Positions 39,954 through 49,470 of a stretch of 64,000 bases of DNA are shown piece after piece; positions within the stretch are counted from its first letter, which is position 1; each line of letters starts with the position of its first letter. The position numbers and the translations under genes were made by a program. Location: NCBI GenBank assembly GCA_030651305.1, contig JAUSCI010000046.1, positions 247,483 through 311,482 of the forward strand, written 5' to 3'. The notes beneath the pieces were generated by a model. It saw only the letters and a program-made list of their open reading frames with translations. It did no database searches and had not been told where the DNA came from. Source of the DNA: Sulfuritalea sp. GTDB taxonomy: Bacteria > Pseudomonadota > Gammaproteobacteria > Burkholderiales > Rhodocyclaceae.

Positions 39954-42647
39954 ATGACCACACCGCATCCCGCTTCGGCGCGAATCGACTCTACCGCGTG
40001 GCACGCCCTGCCGCCTGAAGAGGCGCTGGCCCGTCACGGCGTCAGCGCCAGTAAGGGTCTGACGGAAGAGGAAGCTACCGCCCGCCTGCTGCACCATGGC
40101 CCCAACAGCCTGCGCGAAAAAGCCGGCCGCAGCGCATTGGCACGCTTCCTGAGTCAGTTCACGGAACCGCTCGTGCTGGTACTGATCGGCGCCGGGCTCG
40201 TCACCGCCGGCCTCGGGGAATGGGTCGACAGTTCGGTCATCTTCGGTGTCGTCGTGATCAATGCCGCGATCGGTTACCTGCAGGAAGGCAAGGCCGAGGC
40301 CGCGCTGGCGGCACTTGCGCGAGCCGTGGCGACCGAGGTCAATGTGCTGCGCGGAGGCCGTCGCCGGCGCATGGACGCAGTCCACCTGGTGCCCGGCGAC
40401 GTGGTCTGGCTGGCCGCCGGTGACCGGGTACCGGCGGATCTGCGCATCGTCTCCGGCCGCCAGTTGCGCACCGTCGAAGCGGCGCTGACCGGCGAGGCCG
40501 CGCCGATCGACAAGCATCATGACGAACTGCCGGAGGACACCCTGCTTGCCGACCGCCGCAACATGGCCTATGCGGGGACTACCGTAGTGGCCGGACAAGG
40601 CCACGGGCTGGTGATCGGAACCGCTGACGCCACCGAAACCGGGCGCATATCGACGCTGATGGCGACCGTCCCGGAGATCGCCACGCCGCTGACGAAAAAG
40701 ATGGCCGAATTTGCCAAGCTGCTGCTGTGGGTCATTCTCGGTCTCGCCGCGCTCACCTTTGTCATCGGCGTCTGGCGCGGCGAAACAATGGTGGACATGC
40801 TGATGGCGGCGGTGGCTTTGGCCGTGGGCGCCATCCCCGAGGGCCTGCCGGCGGCCATGAGCATCACGCTGGCCATCGGCGTCGGTCGCATGGCCAGGCG
40901 CCGCGCCATCATCCGTCATCTGCCGGCGGTCGAGGCGCTGGGCAGCACCACGGTGATCTGCACCGACAAGACCGGAACGCTGACCGAAAACGCCATGACC
41001 GTCACCGAACTGTTTGCCGGTGGCGAGCGCGTCACCGTCAGCGGTCAGGGCTACACGCCTGAAGGGGCGCTCAGCGCCGGCGAGCCAAGCCGGGCGCTAC
41101 GCGAGACACTTCTGGCTGGCGCCCTGTGCAACGACGCCGCGCTGTACCGCGAGAAGAGCCAATGGCAGATCACCGGCGACCCGACCGAGGCCGCGCTGCT
41201 GGTCGCGGCGCGCAAGGGCGGACTGGACGAGGGCACGCTGCGCAATGTATTTCCGCGCCGCGATGAACTGTCTTTCGATTCGGCGCGGCAGACGATGGCG
41301 ACGCTGCACACCGTAGACGGCCAGTCGGTGATCTACGTCAAGGGCGCGATAGAAAAGCTTCTGCCGGCCTGCCGCAGCATGCTGGCCGCCGACGGCAGCG
41401 AGGTCTCGCTCGACGCGGCGGTACTCGAAGCCGCCGCCACGCAGATGGCCAGCCGCGGCCTGCGCGTGCTGACGCTGGCGCGGCGGCATCCGGCTGCCGG
41501 CGATGCACTGGATGAAGCTGCAATCGCCACCGGCTTGGTGTTTCTCGGCTTGGCCGGCATGATCGATCCGCCGCGCGCGCGCGCCGCCAGTTCCGTGCGC
41601 ACCTGCCACGCCGCGGGCATCAAGGTGAAGATGATCACCGGCGATCACGCCGAAACGGCGCGGGCGATTGCGGGGCGGATCGGCATCGTCAAGGACGCGA
41701 CGACCGCCGAAGTCCTGACCGGCCGCGATCTGGCCCGGCTCGATGACGAAGCGCTGCGGATCGCCGCCAGCAAGGTGGATATTTTCGCCCGCGTCGAACC
41801 GGAACATAAACTGCGTCTGGTGCGCGCACTGCAGGCGCGGGGCGAGGTGGTGGCCATGACCGGCGACGGGGTGAACGATGCGCCGGCACTCAAGCAGGCC
41901 GACATCGGCATCGCCATGGGCCTGGGCGGCACCGACGTCGCCAAGGAGGCGGCAGCGATGGTGCTCACCGACGACAACTTCGCCACCATCGAAGCGGCGG
42001 TCGAGGAGGGGCGCAGCATCTTCGACAATCTGGTGAAGTTCATCACCTGGACCCTGCCAACCAATTTCGGCGAGGGACTGGTCATCCTTGCCGCCATCGT
42101 CGCCGGCGTCACGCTGCCGATCACGCCGCTGCAAATTCTCTGGATCAACATGACCACCGCCGTGCTGCTCGGACTGCCGCTGGCCTTCGAACCGGCCGAG
42201 CGGGGCATCATGCAGCGCCCACCTCGCCCGCCGGGAGGGCCGGTGCTGGACGCGGTCCTGGTCGAGCGCGTGATCATGGTCGGCATCCTGATGCTGGCCG
42301 CTTGCTTCGGCATGTTTCTGTTGGCGCTGGAACGAGGCCAGCCGATGGCCGAAGCGCGCACCATCGCGATGAACGTGTTCGTCGCCATCGAAATCGTCTA
42401 CCTGTTCAACTGCCGCTCGCTGCGACTGCCGGTAACCGCTGTCGCCGCCTTTTCCAATCCATGGGTATGGTGGGGCGCCGGGCTGCAATTGGTGCTGCAA
42501 ATGCTGATCACCTACTGGGCGCCGCTCAATGCGGCATTTGCCACTGCCGCGATCGATGCGCGCGCCTGGGGCGAGATCGCCATGATCGCGCTGGTGGCGA
42601 TGGGCATCATCGAACTGGAGAAACGCTGGCGGGCAGGACGTCGCTGA
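39954..42647 (+). CDS. P2-type cation-transporting ATPase
   Basis: An 897-residue P-type ATPase with an N-terminal cation ATPase domain (GLTEEEATARLLHHGPNSL), actuator TGEAAPIDK, PEGLPAAMS in helix 4, the phosphorylation motif CTDKTGTLTEN (Asp about 338), KGAIEKLL nucleotide site, MITGDHAETARAIA, and TGDGVNDAPALKQADIGIAMG. The helix 4 PEGLP and helix 6 NMTTAVLLG place it in the SERCA/Na,K-like P2 group, commonly annotated as Ca2+ or generic cation pump; specificity cannot be assigned. It begins 57 bp after the GGDEF-EAL gene. Confidence 0.93.
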   Translation: MTTPHPASARIDSTAWHALPPEEALARHGVSASKGLTEEEATARLLHHGPNSLREKAGRSALARFLSQFTEPLVLVLIGAGLVTAGLGEWVDSSVIFGVVVINAAIGYLQEGKAEAALAALARAVATEVNVLRGGRRRRMDAVHLVPGDVVWLAAGDRVPADLRIVSGRQLRTVEAALTGEAAPIDKHHDELPEDTLLADRRNMAYAGTTVVAGQGHGLVIGTADATETGRISTLMATVPEIATPLTKKMAEFAKLLLWVILGLAALTFVIGVWRGETMVDMLMAAVALAVGAIPEGLPAAMSITLAIGVGRMARRRAIIRHLPAVEALGSTTVICTDKTGTLTENAMTVTELFAGGERVTVSGQGYTPEGALSAGEPSRALRETLLAGALCNDAALYREKSQWQITGDPTEAALLVAARKGGLDEGTLRNVFPRRDELSFDSARQTMATLHTVDGQSVIYVKGAIEKLLPACRSMLAADGSEVSLDAAVLEAAATQMASRGLRVLTLARRHPAAGDALDEAAIATGLVFLGLAGMIDPPRARAASSVRTCHAAGIKVKMITGDHAETARAIAGRIGIVKDATTAEVLTGRDLARLDDEALRIAASKVDIFARVEPEHKLRLVRALQARGEVVAMTGDGVNDAPALKQADIGIAMGLGGTDVAKEAAAMVLTDDNFATIEAAVEEGRSIFDNLVKFITWTLPTNFGEGLVILAAIVAGVTLPITPLQILWINMTTAVLLGLPLAFEPAERGIMQRPPRPPGGPVLDAVLVERVIMVGILMLAACFGMFLLALERGQPMAEARTIAMNVFVAIEIVYLFNCRSLRLPVTAVAAFSNPWVWWGAGLQLVLQMLITYWAPLNAAFATAAIDARAWGEIAMIALVAMGIIELEKRWRAGRR

Positions 42648-42667
42648 TTGGCCGGCGAGTACTTCCC

Positions 42668-43669
42668 TTACTTCCACAACTCCAGTTTCTCGCCGCTTTC
42701 CTTCATGTGTTCGGCCTTGTTCTGCAGGAAGCGCTGGAATTCCGGCTCCTTGCGGTAGGCGCCACTGCCGACATACTCGAACGACCCGGCAAAGTGGAAG
42801 GGGCGCAGATAGGCTTCGAGCCGAAACACTTCGCGACCGCGATCATCGAAGAAGACCACGCTGGGCGTGTAACTGATCTTGAGTTCCCTGCCCCAGGCTT
42901 CGGCATTGCTGCGGCGCCCGTCAGGGGTCGTCATCGGATCGCGGCCGGTTAGCGAAAAGCGCGCGACGTCGAAGCGCGAAATTGCGGCCAGCGTCTTGTC
43001 GCGCTTGAAGCCTTCCCTGTGCAACTCGTCGCAGGGCGCGCAGTGGCGCGTTTCGAACAGCACGGCCAGCGGCTTGTCGCCCGGCTTGCGGGCCAGGTTG
43101 AAGGGCGGCTTCATGAAAAAGGGCTCGTCATTGAGTGTCGCGCTGGCGCCGCTTTGCGGCACGGCCCTCATGTGCTCGGCAAACGACAGCTTGCCTTCGA
43201 GGCGCTGCGCCGAATAGTCGAGCGCGGCGGAAAAACGATGCGGCGGGTAATAGCCGTTGATGCGCCCGATGATCGTACCTTTCTCGTCGAGCAACAGCAA
43301 AGTCGGCGTGAATTGGACCTTGAGAAACTTCGCCAACTCCTTTTCGCTGCGCAGCTTGCCGTCGAACCAGATGACCTCGCGGTCGCCAAACAGGTTGAGG
43401 GCGATCGGCAGGAAATGCCTGGTGGTCTTGTCCACGACGGCCTTCTGCGTGAAACTGGTCTGCATCAGTTCCTTGCAGTAGGGACAGCCGACCTGGCCGA
43501 AATACAGCAGCAGGCGCTTGCCGGACTTGGCGGCCTGAGCCGCGTCGTCGGGCAGTTCGAGCAGGGTTTCGACAAATACCGGCGGCAGGACTTCATCGCC
43601 GATCTGGGCAGAAGTCGGCGCTGGCGACACGGCGAAGAACAGGGCAATGCCGGTCAGTAATCCGCGCAT
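42668..43669 (-). CDS. Secreted tandem thioredoxin-fold protein
   Basis: A 333-residue protein with a signal peptide (about 1-21, ending TSAQ) and two thioredoxin-like domains. The first has a CPYC centre in YFGQVGCPYCKELMQ (about 62-65), followed by VQFTPTLLLLDEKG; the second has CAPC in FETRHCAPCDELHREG and SYTPSVVFFDDRG. The first half resembles SoxW-type periplasmic thioredoxins. Two intact CXXC centres in one chain suggest an oxidoreductase or reductant relay. Start ATG 43669 with GGAG upstream. Convergent with the ATPase gene. Confidence 0.87.
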   Translation of the reverse strand: MRGLLTGIALFFAVSPAPTSAQIGDEVLPPVFVETLLELPDDAAQAAKSGKRLLLYFGQVGCPYCKELMQTSFTQKAVVDKTTRHFLPIALNLFGDREVIWFDGKLRSEKELAKFLKVQFTPTLLLLDEKGTIIGRINGYYPPHRFSAALDYSAQRLEGKLSFAEHMRAVPQSGASATLNDEPFFMKPPFNLARKPGDKPLAVLFETRHCAPCDELHREGFKRDKTLAAISRFDVARFSLTGRDPMTTPDGRRSNAEAWGRELKISYTPSVVFFDDRGREVFRLEAYLRPFHFAGSFEYVGSGAYRKEPEFQRFLQNKAEHMKESGEKLELWK

Positions 43670-44052
43670 AGCAAGCTCCAAAACCAATCATTCTGGTACT
43701 CGCGCGGCGCGTGTCCCAAGCCGCGAGATGACACCGCCCACGAAACGCAGGCGCCGAACGTGGCACCGCGAGGTTTTTCAGCCGTTGCCTTCATCAGTCC
43801 ATTCTAAGACAGCGCTGTCAGCGACGCGACAACTATGCAACACGCGCAAACATCCCGATTCGGAGCATGCATCAGCAACGCGGTCTGCCCATGACCGCAG
43901 CGCCTGGCGGCAGTCTCGATCGGCGACGATTGGCTAGAATGCCGGCTACCGGTGCGTTGGCTTCATTCGGAAAGTGACTCGCCCGTCGTCGTGAATCAGA
44001 CCGACCTGTCCGCCCGGAATCGGGGCCGGCACTTTTCAACAAAGGCGAGAGA
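43670..44052. other. Intergenic region without a recognised gene
   Basis: No frame here has a ribosome site or family likeness. A 12-bp perfect palindrome GACAGCGCTGTC lies at 43808-43819 and a TAGAAT hexamer at 43935-43940 could be a -10 for the gene at 44053, but no -35 is convincing. The divergent promoters of the thioredoxin-fold and TPR-methyltransferase genes must lie here. Confidence 0.4.
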
Positions 44053-45270
44053 ATGGCAAACAGTCCCGACCAGCAGGAAATCCACAAGTTGCTGACCCTG
44101 TTCAATCAAGGTCGAAACGCCGAAGCAGAAACCATCGCGCGGAGCATGACCTCACGTTTCCCGCTTTGGGGCTTCGGCTGGAAGGCGCTGGGTGCTGTGC
44201 AAAAACAGCTGGGACGAAATGCCGACGCGCTGAAAACCATGCAAATCGCCACAAAGCTGGCACCGGGCGATGCCGAGGTCCACAGCAATCTTGGTACGGT
44301 TTTGCATGAACTCGGGAACATAGAAGAGGCTGCAGCAAGCTGCCGGCGTGCGCTCAAGATCAGGCCGAATTTCGCCGAAGCACACAATAACCTGGGCATT
44401 AGCCTGGTCGATCTTGGGCAGTTGAGTGAGGCTGAAGCATGCTTTCGCCGCGCGCTGGAGTTCAGGCCGCTATTTTCCGCGGCGTATTTCAACCTTCATG
44501 CCCTGCTGATGCAATCGGATGACCTGACGCCTGCGATCAAGTGCATGGAAAAGGCGGTTGAAATTGATCCTTCCAGTGACGAGCGAAGATTCTTTCTGGG
44601 AATGCTGTTGGACTACACCGGCAACTACCGTGCGGCGGAAGAGCAGTTTGCGATTGTGGCAAGCGGCGCCGATCTGTACCGCGCAAAACTGGATGCCTGG
44701 CGGTACCTTGAATCTGCCTGCAAGACACGGCCATTGATTACCGGCAGCAGCACTCAGACCTTCAAGCTGGCCGTCGACATTGCGGTCAATGACGGGTTGG
44801 TACTGGAGTTTGGCGTAAGGTTCGGTACATCGATACGGCAGATCGCCGGCATGGTTGAACAGGAGGTCCATGGATTTGACAGCTTCGAGGGGCTTCCGGA
44901 ACAATGGAACGACGAGTCAAAGGGTAGTTACAGCACCCACGGGGAACTTCCCGATGTGCCCGGAAATGTTCACCTTCATGCCGGCTGGTTTGAAGACACG
45001 CTGCCGGAATTTCTGAAAAGTCACTCCGCCCCGGTCCGGCTCATGAACATCGACTGCGATATCTACAGTTCGACAAAAACAGTGCTTGATCTTCTGTCGA
45101 ACAGAGTCGTTCCAGGCACGGTCATCGTCTTTGACGAATACATCGGCAATGAACATTGGCGGGACGACGAATTCAGGGCCTTTCAGGAAGCTGTCGTCAC
45201 ACACGACTGGCACTACAGGTATGTTTCCTTCAGCTTTTTCACCAAGCAGGTGGTCGTCCAGATCGTGTAA
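44053..45270 (+). CDS. TPR-repeat protein fused to a TylF/MycF-like methyltransferase domain
   Basis: A 405-residue protein. Residues 8-215 are five or six TPRs (AEAHNNLGISLVDLGQLSEA and so on); residues 230-405 form a class I methyltransferase: NDGLVLEFGVRFGTSIRQIA, VHGFDSFEGLPEQW, RLMNIDCDIYSSTKTVLDLL and VFDEYIGNEHW, as in macrocin O-methyltransferase-like (TylF) enzymes. The N-terminal 45 residues align with those of the larger fusion at 30914 (LFNQGRNAEAE versus LFKLGRVAEAE; GFGWKALGAV versus GAGWKLLGAV). Substrate unknown. GGCGAGAG precedes the ATG. Confidence 0.87.
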   Translation: MANSPDQQEIHKLLTLFNQGRNAEAETIARSMTSRFPLWGFGWKALGAVQKQLGRNADALKTMQIATKLAPGDAEVHSNLGTVLHELGNIEEAAASCRRALKIRPNFAEAHNNLGISLVDLGQLSEAEACFRRALEFRPLFSAAYFNLHALLMQSDDLTPAIKCMEKAVEIDPSSDERRFFLGMLLDYTGNYRAAEEQFAIVASGADLYRAKLDAWRYLESACKTRPLITGSSTQTFKLAVDIAVNDGLVLEFGVRFGTSIRQIAGMVEQEVHGFDSFEGLPEQWNDESKGSYSTHGELPDVPGNVHLHAGWFEDTLPEFLKSHSAPVRLMNIDCDIYSSTKTVLDLLSNRVVPGTVIVFDEYIGNEHWRDDEFRAFQEAVVTHDWHYRYVSFSFFTKQVVVQIV

Positions 45271-45311
45271 TCGGTGCCGGTCTGCGCCGTGGGCTGCAAC
45301 CAAATCCGCCG

Positions 45312-45974
45312 TCAGTTGCTCGCGACAATCACCAGATGCACCCGGTACGGCCCGTGCGCGCCAAGGACAATCGTCTGTTCGATGTCGCCGGTGCGCGAAG
45401 GGCCTGAGATGAAATTCACCGCGCGCGGCAAAGTTCCAAGCTCTTTTCGCGCCAGCGCAAAGGCATCTTCCATGTAGGGCAGGATGCGCGCGCCATGGAC
45501 GATCGCAATGTGCGTTTCCGGCAGAAGGCTGACGGCGGCGGGCGTATCCGCGGAGGAACACAGCATCAGCGTGCCGGTTTCGGCGACGGCGCAGAAGCAG
45601 CCGGTGATGCCCACCAGATCGGCATCGCGCGCGCCGCGTCCTTCGACCTTGAGGCCCGCGGCAGCCCAGTCCAGCGTCGCCAGTGACGGCCAGGCGACGG
45701 CCGTTTTCGGCAGCTTCATGGCCGTCAGGTAGCGCTCGACCGCGGCGGGCACGTCGGATTCCCGTGCCACGACGTCAACAGTACTTGACTGCTGTTCCGA
45801 CTTGATCCGGAAGCGTTCCAGCAGCGCTTGCGGATGGCTGTCCATGGCCGGCTTCGGGCCGTGACTGCGGTTCGACAAAGCCGCCGCCATCTCCGCGCGC
45901 CCGGCGGCAGCATTGGTGGCGCCACGATTGAGGCCGGCGCGGACGCGGCCCAGGATGTCTTCACGGGAACTCAT
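45312..45974 (-). CDS. lutC: Lactate utilization protein LutC
   Basis: A 220-residue LUD_dom protein, third gene of the lutABC lactate oxidation operon. The block VGITGCFCAVAETGTLMLCS followed by LLPETHIAIVHGARIL and FISGPSRTGDIEQTIVLGAHGP is the LUD signature. Start ATG 45974 (MSSREDILGRVRAG), overlapping the lutB stop by 4 nt. Confidence 0.94.
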   Translation of the reverse strand: MSSREDILGRVRAGLNRGATNAAAGRAEMAAALSNRSHGPKPAMDSHPQALLERFRIKSEQQSSTVDVVARESDVPAAVERYLTAMKLPKTAVAWPSLATLDWAAAGLKVEGRGARDADLVGITGCFCAVAETGTLMLCSSADTPAAVSLLPETHIAIVHGARILPYMEDAFALARKELGTLPRAVNFISGPSRTGDIEQTIVLGAHGPYRVHLVIVASN

Positions 45975-47398
45975 TTCGCCTCCCCCTTGCCAGCCGCACG
46001 GGCGGCATACAGCTCGCGGAAGGTCTTCCCCTGCGGCGCCGGAAAATCGCGCCCCAGCGTCCATTCGGGAGCGGTCGGCAACAGGCGGATGCGGTCCGTA
46101 TCACCAGCCAGCCACTTCAGGTAGCGCACACCAAGACTCGCCCCCAGTGCGTAGAGTTTCGGTCGTTGCGCCACCCACGCCCAGACGCGCAAACCGATAC
46201 GCTCGGTGAGCGGGCGCAAGCCGCGCTCGGTCTGCTTTTCGCGCAGTTTGCGCAACAGGTCGGGCAGCGGAATGCTGACCGGGCAGACGATGCCGCACTG
46301 GTTGCACAGCGTGGCGGCATGCGGCAGGTCGATCGAGTTCTCCATGCCGGCGTACAACGGCGTCAGCACCGAGCCCATCGGTCCCGGATAGACCCAGCCA
46401 TAGGCGTGGCCGCCGATGGTCTGATACACCGGGCAATGATTCATGCAGGCGCCGCAGCGTATGCAGCGCAGCATGGCGTGGAAATCGGTGCCGACGACAT
46501 CGGCGCGGCCGCTGTCGACCAGGATGAAATACAGATGCTCGGGGCCATCGTGCTCCTCGGGCTTCTTGACCCCGGTGAGAATCGAGAAGTAGTTCGAAAT
46601 CGACTGTCCGGTGGCCGAGCGCGGCAGGATGCGCATCAGGGTCGACAGGTCTTCCAAGGTCGGGATCACCTTTTCGATGCCGGTGATGACTACATGCACG
46701 CGCGGCATCGTGGTCACCATGCGGCCGTTGCCTTCGTTTGTGACAAGCGCGACCGAACCGGTTTCGGCGACCAGAAAATTGCCGCCGGACAGGCCCATCT
46801 CGGCCGACAGGAAATGTCCGCGCAGCACTTCGCGCGCCTCCCGCGTCAGCGCCGGGATCTCGGTCTTGCGCGGCGTGCCGTGCACCTTGTGGAACAGGTC
46901 GGCGACGTCATTCAGGCTCTTGTGCACCGCCGGCGCGATGATGTGGCTGGGCGGCTCGTTGTTGTCGACCTGCAGGATGTATTCGCCCAGGTCGGTTTCC
47001 ACCGGCTGGATGCCCGCCGCTTCCAGTGCCTGGTTAAGTCCGGCCTCCTCGGACAGCATCGATTTCGACTTGGTGACCTTCTTCACGCCGTGGCTGCGGG
47101 CGATCTCCGTCACCAGTCGGCAGACCTCCGCCCCGTCCTTCGCCCACAGTACTTTGGCGCCGGTATCCAGCGCCTTGCGCTCGAAGCATTCGAGCCACAG
47201 GTCCAGATTGTCGATGACCTTGTTGCGGATCGCCGTGGCCGCATCGCGCGTGCCCTCGAAATCGTCCAGATCCTTGATCGCCTCGGCGCGCTTGGTGACG
47301 AACTTGCCCTTGGCATTCTTCAGATTGCCTTGCAGGACGACGTTCGCCAGTGTTGCACTGGCGTTGGCCTTGAAGTGCATGGATTTGATTTCCATCAT
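45971..47398 (-). CDS. lutB: Lactate utilization iron-sulfur protein LutB
   Basis: A 475-residue protein with an N-terminal LUD domain (GNFLVAETGSVALVTNEGNG) and two 4Fe-4S clusters: CIRCGACMNHCPVYQ (about 306-320) and CNQCGIVCPVSIPLPDLLRK. A DUF3390-type C-terminus follows. It transfers electrons within the LutABC L-lactate dehydrogenase complex. Start ATG 47398 (MMEIKSMHF) overlapping the lutA stop (ATGATG); the second ATG is three bases later. Confidence 0.96.
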   Translation of the reverse strand: MMEIKSMHFKANASATLANVVLQGNLKNAKGKFVTKRAEAIKDLDDFEGTRDAATAIRNKVIDNLDLWLECFERKALDTGAKVLWAKDGAEVCRLVTEIARSHGVKKVTKSKSMLSEEAGLNQALEAAGIQPVETDLGEYILQVDNNEPPSHIIAPAVHKSLNDVADLFHKVHGTPRKTEIPALTREAREVLRGHFLSAEMGLSGGNFLVAETGSVALVTNEGNGRMVTTMPRVHVVITGIEKVIPTLEDLSTLMRILPRSATGQSISNYFSILTGVKKPEEHDGPEHLYFILVDSGRADVVGTDFHAMLRCIRCGACMNHCPVYQTIGGHAYGWVYPGPMGSVLTPLYAGMENSIDLPHAATLCNQCGIVCPVSIPLPDLLRKLREKQTERGLRPLTERIGLRVWAWVAQRPKLYALGASLGVRYLKWLAGDTDRIRLLPTAPEWTLGRDFPAPQGKTFRELYAARAAGKGEAK

Positions 47399-48129
47399 GC
47401 GTCTCCGGCGAGGACTTCGGCGATATGCAGGACTTTGGTGCTCTCGTCGCCCATGCGGCGCAGCTTGCCTTCGATGTTCAGCAGGCAACCCAGATCGCCG
47501 CCGACCACGGCTTGCGCGCCGCTGGCATGCACGTTGTCGCATTTGCGCCCGGCAATCGCCGCCGACACCTCGCCGAACTTGATCGAGAAAGTACCGCCAA
47601 AGCCGCAGCATTCCTCGCAGCCGTTCATTTCCTTGAGGCTGACGCCTTTCATCTTCGCCAGCAGCTCGCGCGGCTGCTGCTTGATGCCAAGTCCGCGCAG
47701 ACCGCTGCACGAATCGTGATAGGTCACCGTGCCCTCATGGTCGCCGGGCACGCTGTCGACCTTCAGCACCGTCGCCAGAAAGTCCGTCAGTTCATAGGTG
47801 CGGCTGGCCAATGCCGTGGCGCGCTCGCGCCAGTCGGGCTCGTCGGCAAACAGACGCGGATACTCGATGCGAATATGTTCGCCGCAGGACCCGGACGGCA
47901 CCACGACATACTCAAAGCCCTCGAACTCGGCGATGGTCTTTTTCGCCAGCGCCATGGCGCCCGGCGCGTCGCCCGAATTCCACGCCGGCTGGCCGCAGCA
48001 GGTCTGGGTATCCGGCACGATCACCTCGCAGCCGGCAGTTTCCAGCAGTTTCAGGCTGGCGAAGCCGATGCGCGGTCGCATCAAATCCACCAGACAGGTC
48101 ACAAAAAGTCCAACGCGCACCCTCGGCAT
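47395..48129 (-). CDS. lutA: Lactate utilization protein LutA (CCG-domain oxidoreductase subunit)
   Basis: A 244-residue protein with two cysteine-rich CCG domains: CCGQPAWNSGD with preceding TCLVDLMRP, and the second with YHDSCSGLRGLG and CEECCGFGGTFSIKFGEVS. These bind iron-sulfur clusters as in GlcF/HdrB-type subunits. Start ATG 48129 with GGAG at -10; GTG 48135 sits too close to that site. First gene of lutABC, divergent from the IclR regulator. Confidence 0.96.
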   Translation of the reverse strand: MPRVRVGLFVTCLVDLMRPRIGFASLKLLETAGCEVIVPDTQTCCGQPAWNSGDAPGAMALAKKTIAEFEGFEYVVVPSGSCGEHIRIEYPRLFADEPDWRERATALASRTYELTDFLATVLKVDSVPGDHEGTVTYHDSCSGLRGLGIKQQPRELLAKMKGVSLKEMNGCEECCGFGGTFSIKFGEVSAAIAGRKCDNVHASGAQAVVGGDLGCLLNIEGKLRRMGDESTKVLHIAEVLAGDA

Positions 48130-48156
48130 GGTCACACTCCGTATCTTGATTGCATT

Positions 48157-48171
48157 TACCCTCTGCGGGTA
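48157..48171. promoter_or_regulatory. Possible operator between lutA and iclR-type gene
   Basis: A palindrome TACCC-TCTGC-GGGTA lies between the divergent lutA and IclR-family starts. A TATAGT hexamer at 48196-48201 could be the -10 for the regulator. Location suits an IclR-type binding site, but the arms are only 5 bp, so this is tentative. Confidence 0.35.
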
Positions 48172-48233
48172 GGCGAAGGCTTTTGCGGGTTTTGCTATAG
48201 TATCCGAACTCCTGTTCCCACGAAGAGATTGCC

Positions 48234-49031
48234 GTGCCGCATAAGCCCGCGGATGCCGCGCCGGAAGCCCGCAGCGGTATCCAGGTCATCGAGCGCATGA
48301 TGAAGCTGCTTGATGTCCTTTCCTATCATCCCGATCCGGTGAGCCTCAAACAATTGGCGCTGGAGACGGGTCTGCATCCGTCGACGGCGCATCGCATCCT
48401 CGCCGCGATGGCCACCTCGGGTTTTGCCGAGCGCGCCGATCCCGGCACCTATCGGCTGGGCATCCGCCTGCTGGAACTCGGCAACGTGGTCAAATCACGC
48501 ATCAACATCCGCGCCGCGGCGATGCCGCTGATGCAGAAACTGCACCTGAAAATCGGTGAAAGCGTCAATCTGGGCGTGCGCCAAGGCGACGAAATCGTCT
48601 ACGTCGAGCGCACTTCCAGCGGTCGCTCGTCGGTGCGCGTGGTGCATCTGGTCGGCGCCCGGGCACCCCTGCACGTCACCGCAGTAGGCAAGCTGTACCT
48701 CGCCGAAGATAGTCGTGAAGAGTTGCGCGAATACGTCAAGCGCACCGGGTTGCCAGGCTATACGCCAACTTCGCTGACGACACTGGTCTCGCTGGAACGG
48801 GAAGTCGACCGTGCGCGCCGCCACGGCGTGGCCTTCGACAACGAGGAAATCGAACAAGGCCTGCGCTGCATCGCGGCGCCGATACGGGACGATAGCGGCG
48901 AACTCGTCGCCGGCCTTTCAGTCTCCGCCCCGGCCGAACGCCACAGCGCGGATTGGGCGGCCATCGTCAAGCAAGCGGCCGACGCCATTTCACTGGCCAT
49001 CGGCTACACGCCACCGGCCGGAAGACGCTAG
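48234..49031 (+). CDS. IclR-family transcriptional regulator
   Basis: A 265-residue regulator: an N-terminal winged HTH (SLKQLALETGLHPSTAHRIL then MATSGFAERADPGTYRLG, about 38-85) and a GAF-like effector domain from about 100 (VHLVGARAPLHVTAVGKLYL; IAAPIRDDSGELVAGLSVSA). Divergent from lutABC across 104 bp, so lactate or a related acid is a likely effector by context. Start GTG 48234 with AAGAG upstream. Confidence 0.93.
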   Translation: MPHKPADAAPEARSGIQVIERMMKLLDVLSYHPDPVSLKQLALETGLHPSTAHRILAAMATSGFAERADPGTYRLGIRLLELGNVVKSRINIRAAAMPLMQKLHLKIGESVNLGVRQGDEIVYVERTSSGRSSVRVVHLVGARAPLHVTAVGKLYLAEDSREELREYVKRTGLPGYTPTSLTTLVSLEREVDRARRHGVAFDNEEIEQGLRCIAAPIRDDSGELVAGLSVSAPAERHSADWAAIVKQAADAISLAIGYTPPAGRR

Positions 49032-49065
49032 CCGGCGACCCGCCCGGAATTGACGATTTCCGAGT

Positions 49066-49094
49066 TTGACCTGAAGCCCGTCACTCTGTATACT
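49066..49094 (+). promoter_or_regulatory. Predicted sigma70 promoter of rplU-rpmA
   Basis: TTGACC (49066-49071), a 17-bp spacer and TATACT (49089-49094), about 39 bp ahead of the rplU ATG. Both hexamers match consensus at five of six positions, the best promoter in the window and fitting for ribosomal protein genes. Confidence 0.85.
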
Positions 49095-49132
49095 GCGCGG
49101 TTCTTTGCGTCATCCCATTGGAGTCTCTCATC

Positions 49133-49444
49133 ATGTATGCGGTCATAAAAACCGGGGGCAAGCAGTATCGCGTTGCCGCCGGCGAAAAACTCAAAATAGA
49201 ACAGATACCGGCTGATGTAGGCACTGAAATCACTCTCGACCAGGTACTCATGGTCGGCGAGGGCGAATCGGTCAAGATCGGTTCCCCCATGCTCGCCGGC
49301 GCCACGGTAACCGCGAAAGTGATCGCTCAGGGTCGTCATCCCAAGGTCACCATTTTCAAGATGCGCCGTCGCAAGCACTACCAGAAGCACCAGGGCCATC
49401 GCCAGAACTTCACCGAAATCGAGATCAGCGGCATCGCCGCCTGA
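49133..49444 (+). CDS. rplU: 50S ribosomal protein L21
   Basis: A 103-residue L21: [20 protein letters not shown] at the start and the basic end [20 protein letters not shown]. Start ATG 49133 with GGAG upstream. Followed after 26 bp by rpmA in the conserved rplU-rpmA-obgE order. Confidence 0.99.
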   Translation: MYAVIKTGGKQYRVAAGEKLKIEQIPADVGTEITLDQVLMVGEGESVKIGSPMLAGATVTAKVIAQGRHPKVTIFKMRRRKHYQKHQGHRQNFTEIEISGIAA

Positions 49445-49470
49445 GCCCGACGAGAATCAGGAGCTAGAAC

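Noticed and set aside
43808..43819. GACAGCGCTGTC palindrome as an operator
   Set aside because: A single 12-bp palindrome in GC-rich DNA without a neighbouring regulator is too weak to call.
46166..47719. 517-codon plus-strand open frame
   Set aside because: Antisense to lutB and the end of lutA, which have clear iron-sulfur motifs.
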